Part shown: positions 10,501 to 18,913 of the stretch, one piece after another | Layout: the number at the start of each line of letters is the position of its first letter | Position numbering within the stretch: the first letter of the stretch is position 1 | NCBI RefSeq assembly: GCF_014697075.1 | Contig: NZ_JACJRE010000034.1 | Location: forward strand, 22,856 to 86,855 | Reading direction: 5' to 3' | Source: Tolypothrix sp. FACHB-123 | Lineage (GTDB): Bacteria; Cyanobacteriota; Cyanobacteriia; Cyanobacteriales; Nostocaceae | DNA: 64,000 bases | The notes under the pieces: generated by a model | Databases searched by the model: none | Seen by the model: the letters and a program-made list of their open reading frames with translations, nothing else | What the model was told of the DNA's origin: nothing | Position numbers and translations under genes: made by a program

Positions 10501-13017
10501 GGGATTTGGTTGCAATGCCACAGCGATATTACCAGTTGCCTTTAAACCAGGTGCGGAGGCTTGGAGAATTTGCAGGTTGCTGCCATTCCATTGAAACTGG
10601 GCTGTTAAAGGTTGGGTGAGTGCTGCTAAACCTTGGGAAAGCCTGACAGTACCCGCAGCTGCAATGTTTTGCGGTTGGAAAGAAGTTGTTGTTCCTGTAA
10701 CGTTAACGTTACCATTTAACCTGCCGCGCAAATTTTGTGATAAATTATTCAATTGAAGCTGGGAAATAGTGGCTGTAGCTCCCCAGTTACCATTATTCAA
10801 CTGAATATTTCTGACGTTAACGCTTCCCTGCGCTAAACTTAACCGCGCTTCGCCAGCAGCTTGAATATTTGCTAAAGCAAAGGAATTAGTATTACCGGAA
10901 ATTTGTAAGTTACTATTCACAATTTGCCCTGGGATATTCTTGGCAAATTGATTGAGTTGAATGCTAGAGGCATTGGCTAAAGCTTGCCAATTACCATTAT
11001 TCAGGCGAATATTATTGAGGTTAACCCTACCACTAGCGACATTTAAATTAGCCTCTCCAGAAGCTTGAATGTTAGCTAAATCAAAGGACTGAACGTTACC
11101 TGCAAGCTGCACGTTACTATTAATAATCTGTCCGGGAATATTTTCTGCAAATTGATTGAGTTGGATTTTAGTGGCATTAGCTACAGCTTGCCAATTACCA
11201 TTATTCAGGCGAATATTATTAACGTTAACCGTACCGCCAGCTAGATTTAAGTTAGCTTGTCCAGCAGCTTGAATGTTAGCAATTTGGAAGGATTTTGTCG
11301 TTCCGGCTAGGTTGAATTCACCGTTCAAAGTACCTTGAAATTGTGGCGGTAAAGTTGCATTCGGGTTGTCGGGATTGCTGGTAACTTGAGCTAGACTTTG
11401 CAGGGGAACTTGCGAGGCATCAACTACAGCTTGCCAGCGATCGCCTTTTAGTTGTCCTGTAGCCGCAACTGTACCCCCAGCTACGCGCAAAGCTGTATTC
11501 TGAATTTGAACGATTCCTTTATTAATCGCTAATTCGACTTTACCGGGGTAAGTAGCCATCGGTGCTTGGATTTGCACCAGAGTTTGCAAATTAGCGAGAG
11601 TTCCCGAAACTTGGGTATTGGCGGAGACTGTACCGATGCGAATATTAGGTAAATTAACATTGTAAGTTTGCGCGATCGCATCTCCTGGTAAATTAGTAGC
11701 TTGTACATTTACCGCGACTCTTCCCTGTTTTCCTAAGCTAACTCTTCCCTTACCAGTAATTTTTCCCCCTTGGGTGGGGGTAGCTTGAATTTGCGAAATC
11801 ACAATTTCCTGGGGTGTTCCTTGAAATTGCGTGCTAATCTGATCAAAGCTGACACGGTCAATGACAGCAGGTTTAATTGTACTCACCGCACCCGTAATTA
11901 CAGGCTTTCTAATTGCACCTTGCAACTTGATATTTGCTGTCCAATCCCCAGTTGATGTGATGGGTAATTTCGCATTCAAGGTTTGTAAAAGATTCTGGGT
12001 AGTGACAGCTTTGACATTAGCTGTCAGATTGTAACCAGTTTGAGCATTGATTCCCCCGTTGATTTGTACGGGAATTTTACCTAAGTTAGCGCTAAAATTT
12101 TCTAGTGTAACCTGCTGATTCTCAAACTGTAATTTACCTGTAGTGTTGGTTATTTTGGTGGGAAGATTATTAACTTGTCCGACTACTTGATTGACATCAA
12201 CCGTTCCCAAAACCGTAGTTTGCAACTGATTGCGGGGTATATTAACAGTTAAATCACTATTAATAGTTCCCGCTTGTAAGCTAACAGGTGTCTGTACTAA
12301 CTGCGATAAATTAGTCGCTAATAAATTACTAGTGCGAATTTTCAGAGTAGTTTGTACTGTTTTGGGAAGTGTTTCTCCAGTAATCTGTAAACTTCCCCCA
12401 GACATAGCCTGAGTGCTAATATCAAAATTGATGCGTTGATTTTGTTCTAAAAAACGCGCAATTCCATTAAGTTGATTAAACCCAACGATAACTCTCGGTT
12501 TACCTGGTTGCAGTGATGGTGATAACATGACAACACCATTTTGCAAGCTGAGTGTTTCTAGTTCAGTTGTAATCAAACCAGCGCGTTCTTCAGTAGCTGT
12601 ATTAATTCTCGTAGACACCCAACGCCCTTGTTTATCTTGTTCAATATAGATATCTGGGCGAACTAAGGTAACATTTAGCTTTAAACTGCGGTTAAAAACT
12701 AACTCCCAAGGATTGAAGCCTACATCTACTGCTTGTGCTACTAATGTATCTGGATCTGTAGTCGTTGCGGGAACTGATGTAGAACCAAAACGCAAACTAT
12801 TAGGTGAAAAACTTTGAACTGCACCTAATTTTACAGGTCTTCCTAGCAGTTCTAAAAGATTACTTTCAATTATCGGTGCTAATCTCTCCCGAATGAAAAT
12901 ATTAGCCCACCAAATACCCCCGACAATTCCAGCTATTAAAACTATTACCAAACCAATGCTGGTACGAGTTAATAACAGCAGCCATAAACGCCGATGAGAA
13001 TCCGGAGAACGTGTCAT
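7570..13017 (-). CDS. tamB: TamB-like translocation and assembly protein (DUF490)
   Basis: A 1815-residue protein with one N-terminal membrane segment (about residues 15-38), then a very long beta-rich periplasmic body, and a C-terminal TamB/DUF490 domain (roughly the last 350 residues, ending in an aromatic beta-barrel-like strand, VVEYETRF). TamB/YdbH-type proteins bridge inner and outer membranes and are implicated in outer-membrane protein assembly or phospholipid transfer. Residues about 570-790 hold three or more near-identical repeats of about 66 residues with the signature NNIRLNNGNWQA. Around residues 1590-1640 lies a Thr/Pro/Asn-rich linker. Start is ATG at 13017. The Omp85 partner is not in the window. 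Confidence 0.9.
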   Translation of the reverse strand: MTRSPDSHRRLWLLLLTRTSIGLVIVLIAGIVGGIWWANIFIRERLAPIIESNLLELLGRPVKLGAVQSFSPNSLRFGSTSVPATTTDPDTLVAQAVDVGFNPWELVFNRSLKLNVTLVRPDIYIEQDKQGRWVSTRINTATEERAGLITTELETLSLQNGVVMLSPSLQPGKPRVIVGFNQLNGIARFLEQNQRINFDISTQAMSGGSLQITGETLPKTVQTTLKIRTSNLLATNLSQLVQTPVSLQAGTINSDLTVNIPRNQLQTTVLGTVDVNQVVGQVNNLPTKITNTTGKLQFENQQVTLENFSANLGKIPVQINGGINAQTGYNLTANVKAVTTQNLLQTLNAKLPITSTGDWTANIKLQGAIRKPVITGAVSTIKPAVIDRVSFDQISTQFQGTPQEIVISQIQATPTQGGKITGKGRVSLGKQGRVAVNVQATNLPGDAIAQTYNVNLPNIRIGTVSANTQVSGTLANLQTLVQIQAPMATYPGKVELAINKGIVQIQNTALRVAGGTVAATGQLKGDRWQAVVDASQVPLQSLAQVTSNPDNPNATLPPQFQGTLNGEFNLAGTTKSFQIANIQAAGQANLNLAGGTVNVNNIRLNNGNWQAVANATKIQLNQFAENIPGQIINSNVQLAGNVQSFDLANIQASGEANLNVASGRVNLNNIRLNNGNWQALANASSIQLNQFAKNIPGQIVNSNLQISGNTNSFALANIQAAGEARLSLAQGSVNVRNIQLNNGNWGATATISQLQLNNLSQNLRGRLNGNVNVTGTTTSFQPQNIAAAGTVRLSQGLAALTQPLTAQFQWNGSNLQILQASAPGLKATGNIAVALQPNPQITGLNLNVQAQNYNLQTLPFQLPGNVALAGRVDFNGQVSGTPTTPIANGNIRLENLAVNNLAFDPVLTGNVRYQPGQGTQFQVTGTQDQISVSLGADNRPTAFNIRRDSTVATGRTIGDNLVVNVQDFPISLAKTFIPANNNLGTIGGKLSGNLTVNLNDYSLVGDIAVAQPQIGRITADEFRGNISYDNGNFNLSNGEIIQGENRYILSGNLPTTGNNPLQIALSFDQARIQNILQTLSIYNFTDALTGLQPPNLAGAEVLQTQPRSLPDTDLLTQIDYVTKIRQQVAQQRRQEQASRRIPSLAELQGIISGKLGVTGSLQSGLNIDFDFVGDNWVWGNYKINQLIASGNYENGNLTLQPLQVNLNNSLIAITGQFSQQSLSGQAQIQNLALADIKPFFPQLPVDIAGKINANATFSGSLNSPQAVGELALIDGSLNNQSIQSAQIAYNYNDARLNFGSNVLVTGTEPIQINGSIPAPLPFADTQPNDSISIQANVQNEGLALLNLLNNQVQWVDGQGQVNVQIQGTFKQPSTTGIATINNATLNVQSLTEPLTNVTGTAQFAGDRLIVDNLQAQYSRGQLTATGTLPIFATPNAQQQAASNPLTVAINNLQLNFQNLYQGGVSGNAVITGTALAPQLGGTIKLNNGEVLLGNATATTNTTTPTANSPEITLTTPQTDTNPDSATSSTPVNTPKISVEFANLQLILADDIRVTRQPLFSFVAQGDITLNGSLAKPRPQGQINLQGGQINLFTTQFTLARGYDQTAIFTPSRGLDPILDVRLVTIVPEVRGSIARTSRISSEIRDISAINFGTLNTVRIQAIAKGPASELSRNLVLTSEPSRNRGEIVALLGGSILNNLQQGDAGLGLINLASSAIFSNLQGTITEIGQTIGLSELRLFPTLVTNPTTNVSVLGLAAEGVFDISNNFSASLSRVFAANESLRYNVIYRLNDEIRVRASTNLGDEGRAVVEYETRF

Positions 13018-13468
13018 CTTTTTTTCAGCATAAGCGTATAAATGCTTCTTACATGCGCCTATACATAGGGTCTACTTTATTAGACTGCCTTAAAATGGCA
13101 ATTCTAAAATCATCTCTGCGATAGATTGCTTTTTCTCCCTAAATCTACCAAAAAAGGCAGAAGGCAAAACACATAATTCCTGCTTAAAAGCCAGTATTTT
13201 TTTGTGTTTGAGGATTTATCACCATCACTCACTCTGGTACATCGAAGCAAATATACCTAAATATGCAACTCGATAGAGAATAAAATTACCAGGATTTTTG
13301 AACAAAAATCATACAGGAGGCTTATCTAAAAGAACTTATAACTTAAATTTACTTAATTAAAAAAAATCCAAAAATTCTTACTTTAGATAGGTTTATTTAT
13401 AAAAATTCAGAATCTATATATTTTCTCACTATTATTGAGGTAATAATTAAGAGTTTTTTAATAAAATA
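13018..13468. other. Intergenic region, no recognised feature
   Basis: AT-rich upstream region of the tamB-like gene and of the small ORF that follows. No conserved RNA, tRNA or clear operator was seen. Confidence 0.4.
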
Positions 13469-13678
13469 ATGATTTCGTCTTGGAAAAATCCTTTACCAGT
13501 TGAAAGCTATTCAACAGCAAAAGTTGTGATATATTTTTACAACAATAACCAATGGGTGCCGATTAAGTACTGTTATTTATTAAAAGCTGTTGAACTTTAT
13601 CGAAACGCCAAAACTATATTGGACAAAGAAATTTTTTTATTTCCCCCTGATTTAGATCCAAATATTTTTCCTCATTAA
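13469..13678 (+). CDS. Small hypothetical protein (69 aa)
   Basis: A 69-residue ORF from ATG with aromatic, soluble composition (YFYNNNQWVPIKYCYLLKA) and a Pro-rich end. The Trp/Tyr pattern resembles many tiny cyanobacterial proteins, but I do not recognise a family. The ribosome-binding site is weak. It is kept because composition and codon use look protein-like and the flanks are otherwise empty. Confidence 0.4.
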   Translation: MISSWKNPLPVESYSTAKVVIYFYNNNQWVPIKYCYLLKAVELYRNAKTILDKEIFLFPPDLDPNIFPH

Positions 13679-14037
13679 GGGACTTCCAAGTACAGCAATA
13701 TTCAATTGCTATTGTTGACTGTTGGCTGTGAATGAACAGTCAACTAATTGAAGCAGAATAATTGATTTTTTGAAGTTCCCTAATCAACCAGCCAGAGTCT
13801 ATTTTCTCAGATATCGAGAGCTATGTACTAGTAGCTTATAATACACAGTATCAACTTAGAATCTCGCTGAAGTGATAACTTTTGCAAAGAGCAGCTAATT
13901 TAAGTATTTGTATGGTTATTATATGTAAAATTTATAGATGAGCATGGTAAGTGGGCTAAAACCATGTTGAATTTTTGAGTTTGCTAACTAACTTACTCCA
14001 TGATGATTTGACGATTTTACAATTTCGCCAACTGGGG

Positions 14038-14520
14038 ATGATTGATATTATGCCTAATTCATCGTTTATAGCTGCTAACCAGAAAAATGCTGCAACCAAG
14101 CGGGATGTGAAGCAAGTTCCGTTTGTTGAGTTATTCAATCATCGCGTACAGGGAGTAGTTTCTAGCGGTTCTGATATTGAACGGGTATATGTATCTTTTT
14201 TTGAAGCCGGAACCCTAGATTATTATTGCAGTACAAATAATAATCGCCCTTGTGGAGGTTTAAGCGGCTATCCCTGCAAACATTTACAAGCTGTGATGAA
14301 AGAAGCGATCGCAGCTTACGGTATTGACCAAGTAATAAATTATCTTAAAGTTCCCGGCGACCCCAGTCAAATTACTTCCCTAAACGACATCATCAACCGT
14401 CGCGGTACAGTAAAAAAAGAACCAGCCAGCGAAGTCTTCAGCCGTTTTTTAAACTACCTCCGCTACCTAGAATTACAAACCGCTAACTCTCCCCTACCTG
14501 AAATGAGTTGGTTTGTTTAA
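14038..14520 (+). CDS. SWIM zinc-finger protein
   Basis: A small protein whose middle carries a SWIM-type Cys/His arrangement: C at codon 64, C72, C80-K-H82 counted from the ATG at 14038 (C...C...CxH). SWIM fingers bind DNA or protein and recur beside MoxR/VWA genes. An in-frame TTG at 13975 would add 21 residues; ATG at 14038 or 14050 is more likely because conservation-like sequence begins near NAATKRDVKQVPF. It is the first gene of a five-gene co-directional cluster reaching 21724, although a repeat-rich gap of about 120 bp follows it. No membrane segment; probably an adaptor in the cluster. Confidence 0.72.
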   Translation: MIDIMPNSSFIAANQKNAATKRDVKQVPFVELFNHRVQGVVSSGSDIERVYVSFFEAGTLDYYCSTNNNRPCGGLSGYPCKHLQAVMKEAIAAYGIDQVINYLKVPGDPSQITSLNDIINRRGTVKKEPASEVFSRFLNYLRYLELQTANSPLPEMSWFV

Positions 14521-14525
14521 TTATA

Positions 14526-14657
14526 GGGCATGGGGCATGGGGCATTGGGCATTGGGCAGAGACGCGATGAATCGCGTCTGTACAATTTTCAGTTGTTGAA
14601 GACAGAAATACAGAAACTAAATTACGAATTACGAATTACGAATTACGAATTAATATC
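14526..14657. repeat. Dispersed repeats (GGGCATT, ATTACGAA, inverted GACGCGAT)
   Basis: Tandem GGGGCAT/GGGCATT copies are followed by a perfect inverted repeat (AGACGCGAT/ATCGCGTCT, 2-nt loop) and then four tandem ATTACGAA octamers running up to the next start codon. These are all typical Nostocales intergenic repeat families. Confidence 0.65.
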
Positions 14658-16046
14658 ATGGCTTTCCCCGGCGCATTGCATCAAATCAGCGAAAGCAATC
14701 AAGAAATATTCGAGTTGATTGCAAGTTTAGATGAGTGTTTTATTACTGGTTTTGCGAATTTAGATGAGCAACATTTACAAACTTTACAATCTATAGAGCG
14801 TGTATTTACTGGCACGCCTTTACAACAATCTTTAACTGAATCTACTCAGGCAATTAGCACAAATGAGTTTGTAGATAAGCATTTTGCTGTATTGGCGACT
14901 GTCCGCGCTGCTATTCAAGGAGCATTATTTGATACATTACAAGCTCAAGTCAGGAGTTTGTTAGGACGCGCAGCTATAGCTGAAGTAGAACACAAAGATG
15001 CAGATGAAGAACCGCCGAATAATGTCAAAGTGTTGTTAGCTAGTGTGCGTCACTGGTTAATGGAAATTGCTTTAGTCGGTTATGCACGTTTAGATATTTC
15101 CACGTTGGTTCCGTTTTTAGGGACACTCGAACAAATCCAAGCGGAACCTTTATTAATTAGACAAGCTGCTTTACTGACTGGCTATTTTCATGAATTGATG
15201 CGCAATCTTCCCGTCGCTGATAGCCAAGCAATACCTAACTATCGTTGGGTTGATTTGTGGACTCAGGCGATGTTAGGCACTATGCGCCCAGCTATTCTAC
15301 CGCAATCATCGCCAATATCGGGAAATTTAGAAATTTTAGGTTTAGATTTACGCCAACACGCCAATTTAGTTAGCTTTACAGCCTATGGGTTGCTAAATGC
15401 AAACAATCAAACTCAACTGGTGCGAGTTACTCAATCAGCTTACAAGGTAGATGCAATTAATAACGAACAAATTTGGTTGTTATTTCCCAACGCGACTAAT
15501 TTATTGGATGCTTTCGCCCAAAACCGCAGATTGCAAATTAAAGATGTACCTTTGCTACCTACTGGAGATTTATTGTGGCAAGGTCAAGGTGAACTTGGTG
15601 AAAATTATAATTTAATCAAACGGGCGGCGGAATTTTTTGCTGAGAATACAGGTAACAGCTTGATTTATTCTACAGTGGCAGCGTGCGATCGCCATCCCAT
15701 CCAACTTGCGGAACCGATATATCTCAGTAATTATCAAGTCGTCAAAAATGACGAGAATATTGTTTTAAGTTGGGGTGATGCGGGTGAACTCAGCATTGCT
15801 AATGAACGTATCAGCAGTTTATCAGAACTAAATTTAGACATAATCGCCAAATCTCAGCAAATATTCGGCTTATTACGCTTTGATGCGGGTAAATGGTCAG
15901 TGCAACCTTTAGCAGTAGCAGTGAAAAACAAAATCACATCTACTGGACAAACCGCAGCATCAGTCATTGCGAAGAAAGATTCCATCAAAAATAGCGTCGT
16001 GGGAATTTTACAAGAACGTTCTAGCCGACTACTGCGTAAGGGTTGA
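14658..16046 (+). CDS. Unknown protein of the MoxR/VWA cluster (462 aa)
   Basis: A 462-residue soluble protein that I do not recognise. The N-terminal 250 residues are predicted helical (ASLDECFITGFANLDEQH, then long Leu/Ala helices). The C-terminal part from about 250 is more mixed and beta-rich and ends with basic SSRLLRKG. It occupies the position often held in comparable bacterial clusters by a helical-repeat protein (for example DUF5691-type), but that identity is not shown by a motif here. It is only 9 bp upstream of the VWA gene, so the two are clearly translated from one message. A scaffold or client-recognition role in the ATPase complex is inference. Confidence 0.7.
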   Translation: MAFPGALHQISESNQEIFELIASLDECFITGFANLDEQHLQTLQSIERVFTGTPLQQSLTESTQAISTNEFVDKHFAVLATVRAAIQGALFDTLQAQVRSLLGRAAIAEVEHKDADEEPPNNVKVLLASVRHWLMEIALVGYARLDISTLVPFLGTLEQIQAEPLLIRQAALLTGYFHELMRNLPVADSQAIPNYRWVDLWTQAMLGTMRPAILPQSSPISGNLEILGLDLRQHANLVSFTAYGLLNANNQTQLVRVTQSAYKVDAINNEQIWLLFPNATNLLDAFAQNRRLQIKDVPLLPTGDLLWQGQGELGENYNLIKRAAEFFAENTGNSLIYSTVAACDRHPIQLAEPIYLSNYQVVKNDENIVLSWGDAGELSIANERISSLSELNLDIIAKSQQIFGLLRFDAGKWSVQPLAVAVKNKITSTGQTAASVIAKKDSIKNSVVGILQERSSRLLRKG

Positions 16047-16055
16047 GGAAAAATC

Positions 16056-17480
16056 ATGGATACAGAACAAATTGCTCAACGCCGTCAAGTTGTATACTGG
16101 CGCTTACTAACCAGTATGTTTGGCTTTAGCGAACAGGGTGCAAATTTTGAACACATGGCGACAGAAGTTGTCAGCGAGTTAAATTTACCCCAATTAATCC
16201 TCGACCCTAATATTAGTATTGAAAACTTACTCCACCGCTACCCAGAATTAGAAGCAGATTTTAATAATCCCATTATTCCCCAAGACGACGCGAACGAAGC
16301 TGAAACCGCTACCCTACGTCGAGGCTTAGTTTTCTCCAAATTACTCCTCAATGCTTTCGGCCCCAATACCCAAACCGGAGTTGTCACCGCACAACAATAC
16401 GCGCAATGGCTGAAAGATGTGGGATTTTTAGAAAAAGCCTTGGGATGTCAACCGGGAAGTTTGCGCGGACAAGGGCCGGGAATTGGGAAAAATCCCGGAC
16501 AGCAAAATCAAGGACAAGGTAGCAGTCAAAGTGGTGGTATGGGTGCGGGTTTAGGTACTGGTGGCGGTTTCACCGTTACCGAAGAACAACTGCGCGCCAC
16601 CCTCAAAGCGTTGGAAGGTGAATTAATTCACCGCATGGCTTTACATGAAGTCCTCAAAGATGACAGATTAGCCAGTCAACTTACGCCATCAATGGCTTTG
16701 GTGGAACAGCTATTACGAGAAAAAGCGAATTTATCAGGAAATGCGCTGAAAAATGCTAAACGGTTGATTCAGGAATATGTAGACGAACTAGCGCAAGTAC
16801 TGCGTTTACAAGTAGCGCAAGCTGTTGCTGGAAAAATTGATTATTCGGTTCCACCAAAAAGGATATTTCGCAACTTAGATTTAAAGCGGACAATTTGGAA
16901 GAATTTAACTAATTGGAACCCCGAAGAACAGAGATTATTTGTTGATAGGTTGTATTACCACCATACAGCCAAGAAAAAAACACCAACTCGCATGATTGTA
17001 GTTGTTGACCAATCAGGTTCAATGGTGGATGCGATGGTGCAATGTACAATTCTCGCGTCAATTTTTGCTGGACTTCCCAATGTGGATGTGCATTTATTGG
17101 CGTTTGATACGCAAGTCATTGATTTAACAGCTTGGGTACATGATCCCTTTGAGGTTTTATTACGGACTCAATTAGGTGGGGGAACACATATTTATGCGGC
17201 GTTAGTGGAAGCTGCACAAAAGATTTTAGAACCAAATAATACGGCGATGGTGTTAATTTCTGATTTTTATGAAGGTGGTAGCGACCAAGTTTTATTTGAT
17301 TATATTAAGTCTTTGAAGGAGTCGGGGTTGCATTTTATTCCGGTGGGTGCGGTGACGAGTTCGGGATATTTCAGCGTGAATCAATGGTTTCGGGATAAGT
17401 TGAAGGAGTTAGGTATGCCGATTTTAACAGGGAGTCCGAAGAAGTTAATTCAGGAGTTAAAGAAGGTGATTGTGAGTTGA
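16056..17480 (+). CDS. VWA-domain protein of MoxR cluster
   Basis: A 474-residue protein. The N-terminal helical part (1-130) is followed by a Gly/Gln-rich linker (about 142-172), a helical middle, and a C-terminal von Willebrand A domain. The metal-ion-dependent adhesion site is intact: D-Q-S-G-S at about residue 318, the Thr in GGGTHIYAAL, and the Asp in LISDFYEGG. VWA proteins with an intact MIDAS usually pair with MoxR AAA+ ATPases, acting as substrate or metal-binding partners of the hexamer. It lies 9 bp after the 462-aa gene and 150 bp before the ATPase gene. No signal peptide; cytoplasmic. Confidence 0.9.
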   Translation: MDTEQIAQRRQVVYWRLLTSMFGFSEQGANFEHMATEVVSELNLPQLILDPNISIENLLHRYPELEADFNNPIIPQDDANEAETATLRRGLVFSKLLLNAFGPNTQTGVVTAQQYAQWLKDVGFLEKALGCQPGSLRGQGPGIGKNPGQQNQGQGSSQSGGMGAGLGTGGGFTVTEEQLRATLKALEGELIHRMALHEVLKDDRLASQLTPSMALVEQLLREKANLSGNALKNAKRLIQEYVDELAQVLRLQVAQAVAGKIDYSVPPKRIFRNLDLKRTIWKNLTNWNPEEQRLFVDRLYYHHTAKKKTPTRMIVVVDQSGSMVDAMVQCTILASIFAGLPNVDVHLLAFDTQVIDLTAWVHDPFEVLLRTQLGGGTHIYAALVEAAQKILEPNNTAMVLISDFYEGGSDQVLFDYIKSLKESGLHFIPVGAVTSSGYFSVNQWFRDKLKELGMPILTGSPKKLIQELKKVIVS

Positions 17481-17630
17481 AAGAACTCACCCATATTCGC
17501 TGCAAAATTTTCTTATTTCGTGATCTCCGCGCCTACAGGGTTTGTTAAAAGAAATGAACCGCCAAGACGCCAAGTACGCCAAGGAAGAAGAGTTTAAAAG
17601 AGATTTTACATTAATTATTAGGAGATAAAA

Positions 17631-18785
17631 ATGGCAAGGGTTAAAAGTAATAATACAAGTAGCGGGACGAAAGATAATACTGTGATGTTAAGACAGCCGG
17701 CGGAAATGAAATATGCCGAAGAGTTGGAATATTTAGCGTCAATTGATAAAGGTACAAAACCATTTTCTTGGCGACTGTCGCCGCAAATGGTGCGGACTTT
17801 TGTGTTGGGAAGTACGCCATCGCAAAAGTTAGATAGGCAAATTGAACAGAAATGGTATGGAGATCGCGCGATCGCAGAACGTGCTATTGTCACTTTAGCC
17901 TCTGACCGGGGTTTATTGTTGATTGGTGACCCTGGTACAGGTAAAAGCTGGTTAGCTGAATTACTCGCAGCGGCGATTTCTGGTAATTCAACTTATGTAG
18001 TTCAAGGAACAGCAGGAACCACAGAAGACCAAATCAAATATTCTTGGAACGTGGCGATGGTGATTGCATCTGGTCAATCCCGCGATTCTTTGATACCCTC
18101 ACCAATTATGACAGCAATGCATAGCGGTGCAATGGGCAGATTTGAGGAGTTAACCCGCTGTACTTCCGATGTCCAAGATGCACTGATATCTATACTGAGT
18201 GAAAAGTATATTTCAATTCCCGAATTAAAGATAGATAACGTAGCTTTTGCTCAACCCGGATTTAATGTCATCGCTACAGCTAACAGTCGCGACAGGGGTG
18301 TCAATGAACTTTCTTCAGCGTTGAAACGGCGGTTTAATTTCGTACACATGCCGGTGGTGACAAATAAGAAGCAGGAAAAAGAAATTATCCTCTTCCGCAC
18401 CAAGGAATTAATGAACCGTCACGGCTTTGAAGTCGATGTTCCGCCAACATTATTAGATGTATTATTGCAGACCTTTGCCGACTTACGCGAAACCAGCGCC
18501 GCCGCCAGTTCCGATGACCAGCGTTTAGAATCAGCACTTTCCACAGCCGAACAAATTGGTGTGTTAGAAGATGCGATTTTACACAGCCGGTATTTTGGCG
18601 CGACTAATTTAGAAGCGGGTGCATTAGCTAAATCATTAGTCGGTACTTTAGTACGTCGTCAACCAGAAGATATTTCCGTAATGAATCAATTTTGGCACGC
18701 CGTTGTGGAGAAGCGCAGTCAAGAACAAAAAGGTGAATGGGAAGCCTTCCTCGAAGGTGGGAAACAAGCGATGGGTTTATTTTAA
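17631..18785 (+). CDS. MoxR-type AAA+ ATPase
   Basis: A 384-residue AAA+ ATPase. Walker A is GDPGTGKSW at about residues 99-107. The Walker B position reads RFEELTR, with Glu-Glu instead of the usual Asp-Glu. Sensor 1 is VIATANSRDRG, followed by an arginine-finger region (SSALKRRFNFVHMP). An N-terminal 80-residue extension precedes the core. MoxR enzymes act as chaperones or remodelling motors for VWA-partnered complexes. A clear AGGAG lies 7 bp before ATG. Co-directional with the VWA gene upstream and the DUF5682-like gene downstream. Confidence 0.9.
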   Translation: MARVKSNNTSSGTKDNTVMLRQPAEMKYAEELEYLASIDKGTKPFSWRLSPQMVRTFVLGSTPSQKLDRQIEQKWYGDRAIAERAIVTLASDRGLLLIGDPGTGKSWLAELLAAAISGNSTYVVQGTAGTTEDQIKYSWNVAMVIASGQSRDSLIPSPIMTAMHSGAMGRFEELTRCTSDVQDALISILSEKYISIPELKIDNVAFAQPGFNVIATANSRDRGVNELSSALKRRFNFVHMPVVTNKKQEKEIILFRTKELMNRHGFEVDVPPTLLDVLLQTFADLRETSAAASSDDQRLESALSTAEQIGVLEDAILHSRYFGATNLEAGALAKSLVGTLVRRQPEDISVMNQFWHAVVEKRSQEQKGEWEAFLEGGKQAMGLF

Positions 18786-18807
18786 CCAATATCTCTCTAT
18801 AACTTTC

Positions 18808-18885
18808 TTTCCTTCGTGTCCTTCGCGTCTTCGCGGTTCGTTTTCTCTTTTATCTCACGCAAAGGCGCAAAGACACAAAGAAGAA
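18808..18885. repeat. Dispersed repeat (CTTCGCGTCTTCGCGGTTCG type)
   Basis: Short palindrome-rich repeat common in Nostocales, between the ATPase and the DUF5682-like gene. A related but diverged copy (GAACCGCCAAGACGCCAAG) lies at about 17554-17586 between the VWA and ATPase genes. Confidence 0.5.
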
Positions 18886-18913
18886 CTCCAAATATTTGGA
18901 AACTTCCTAAACT

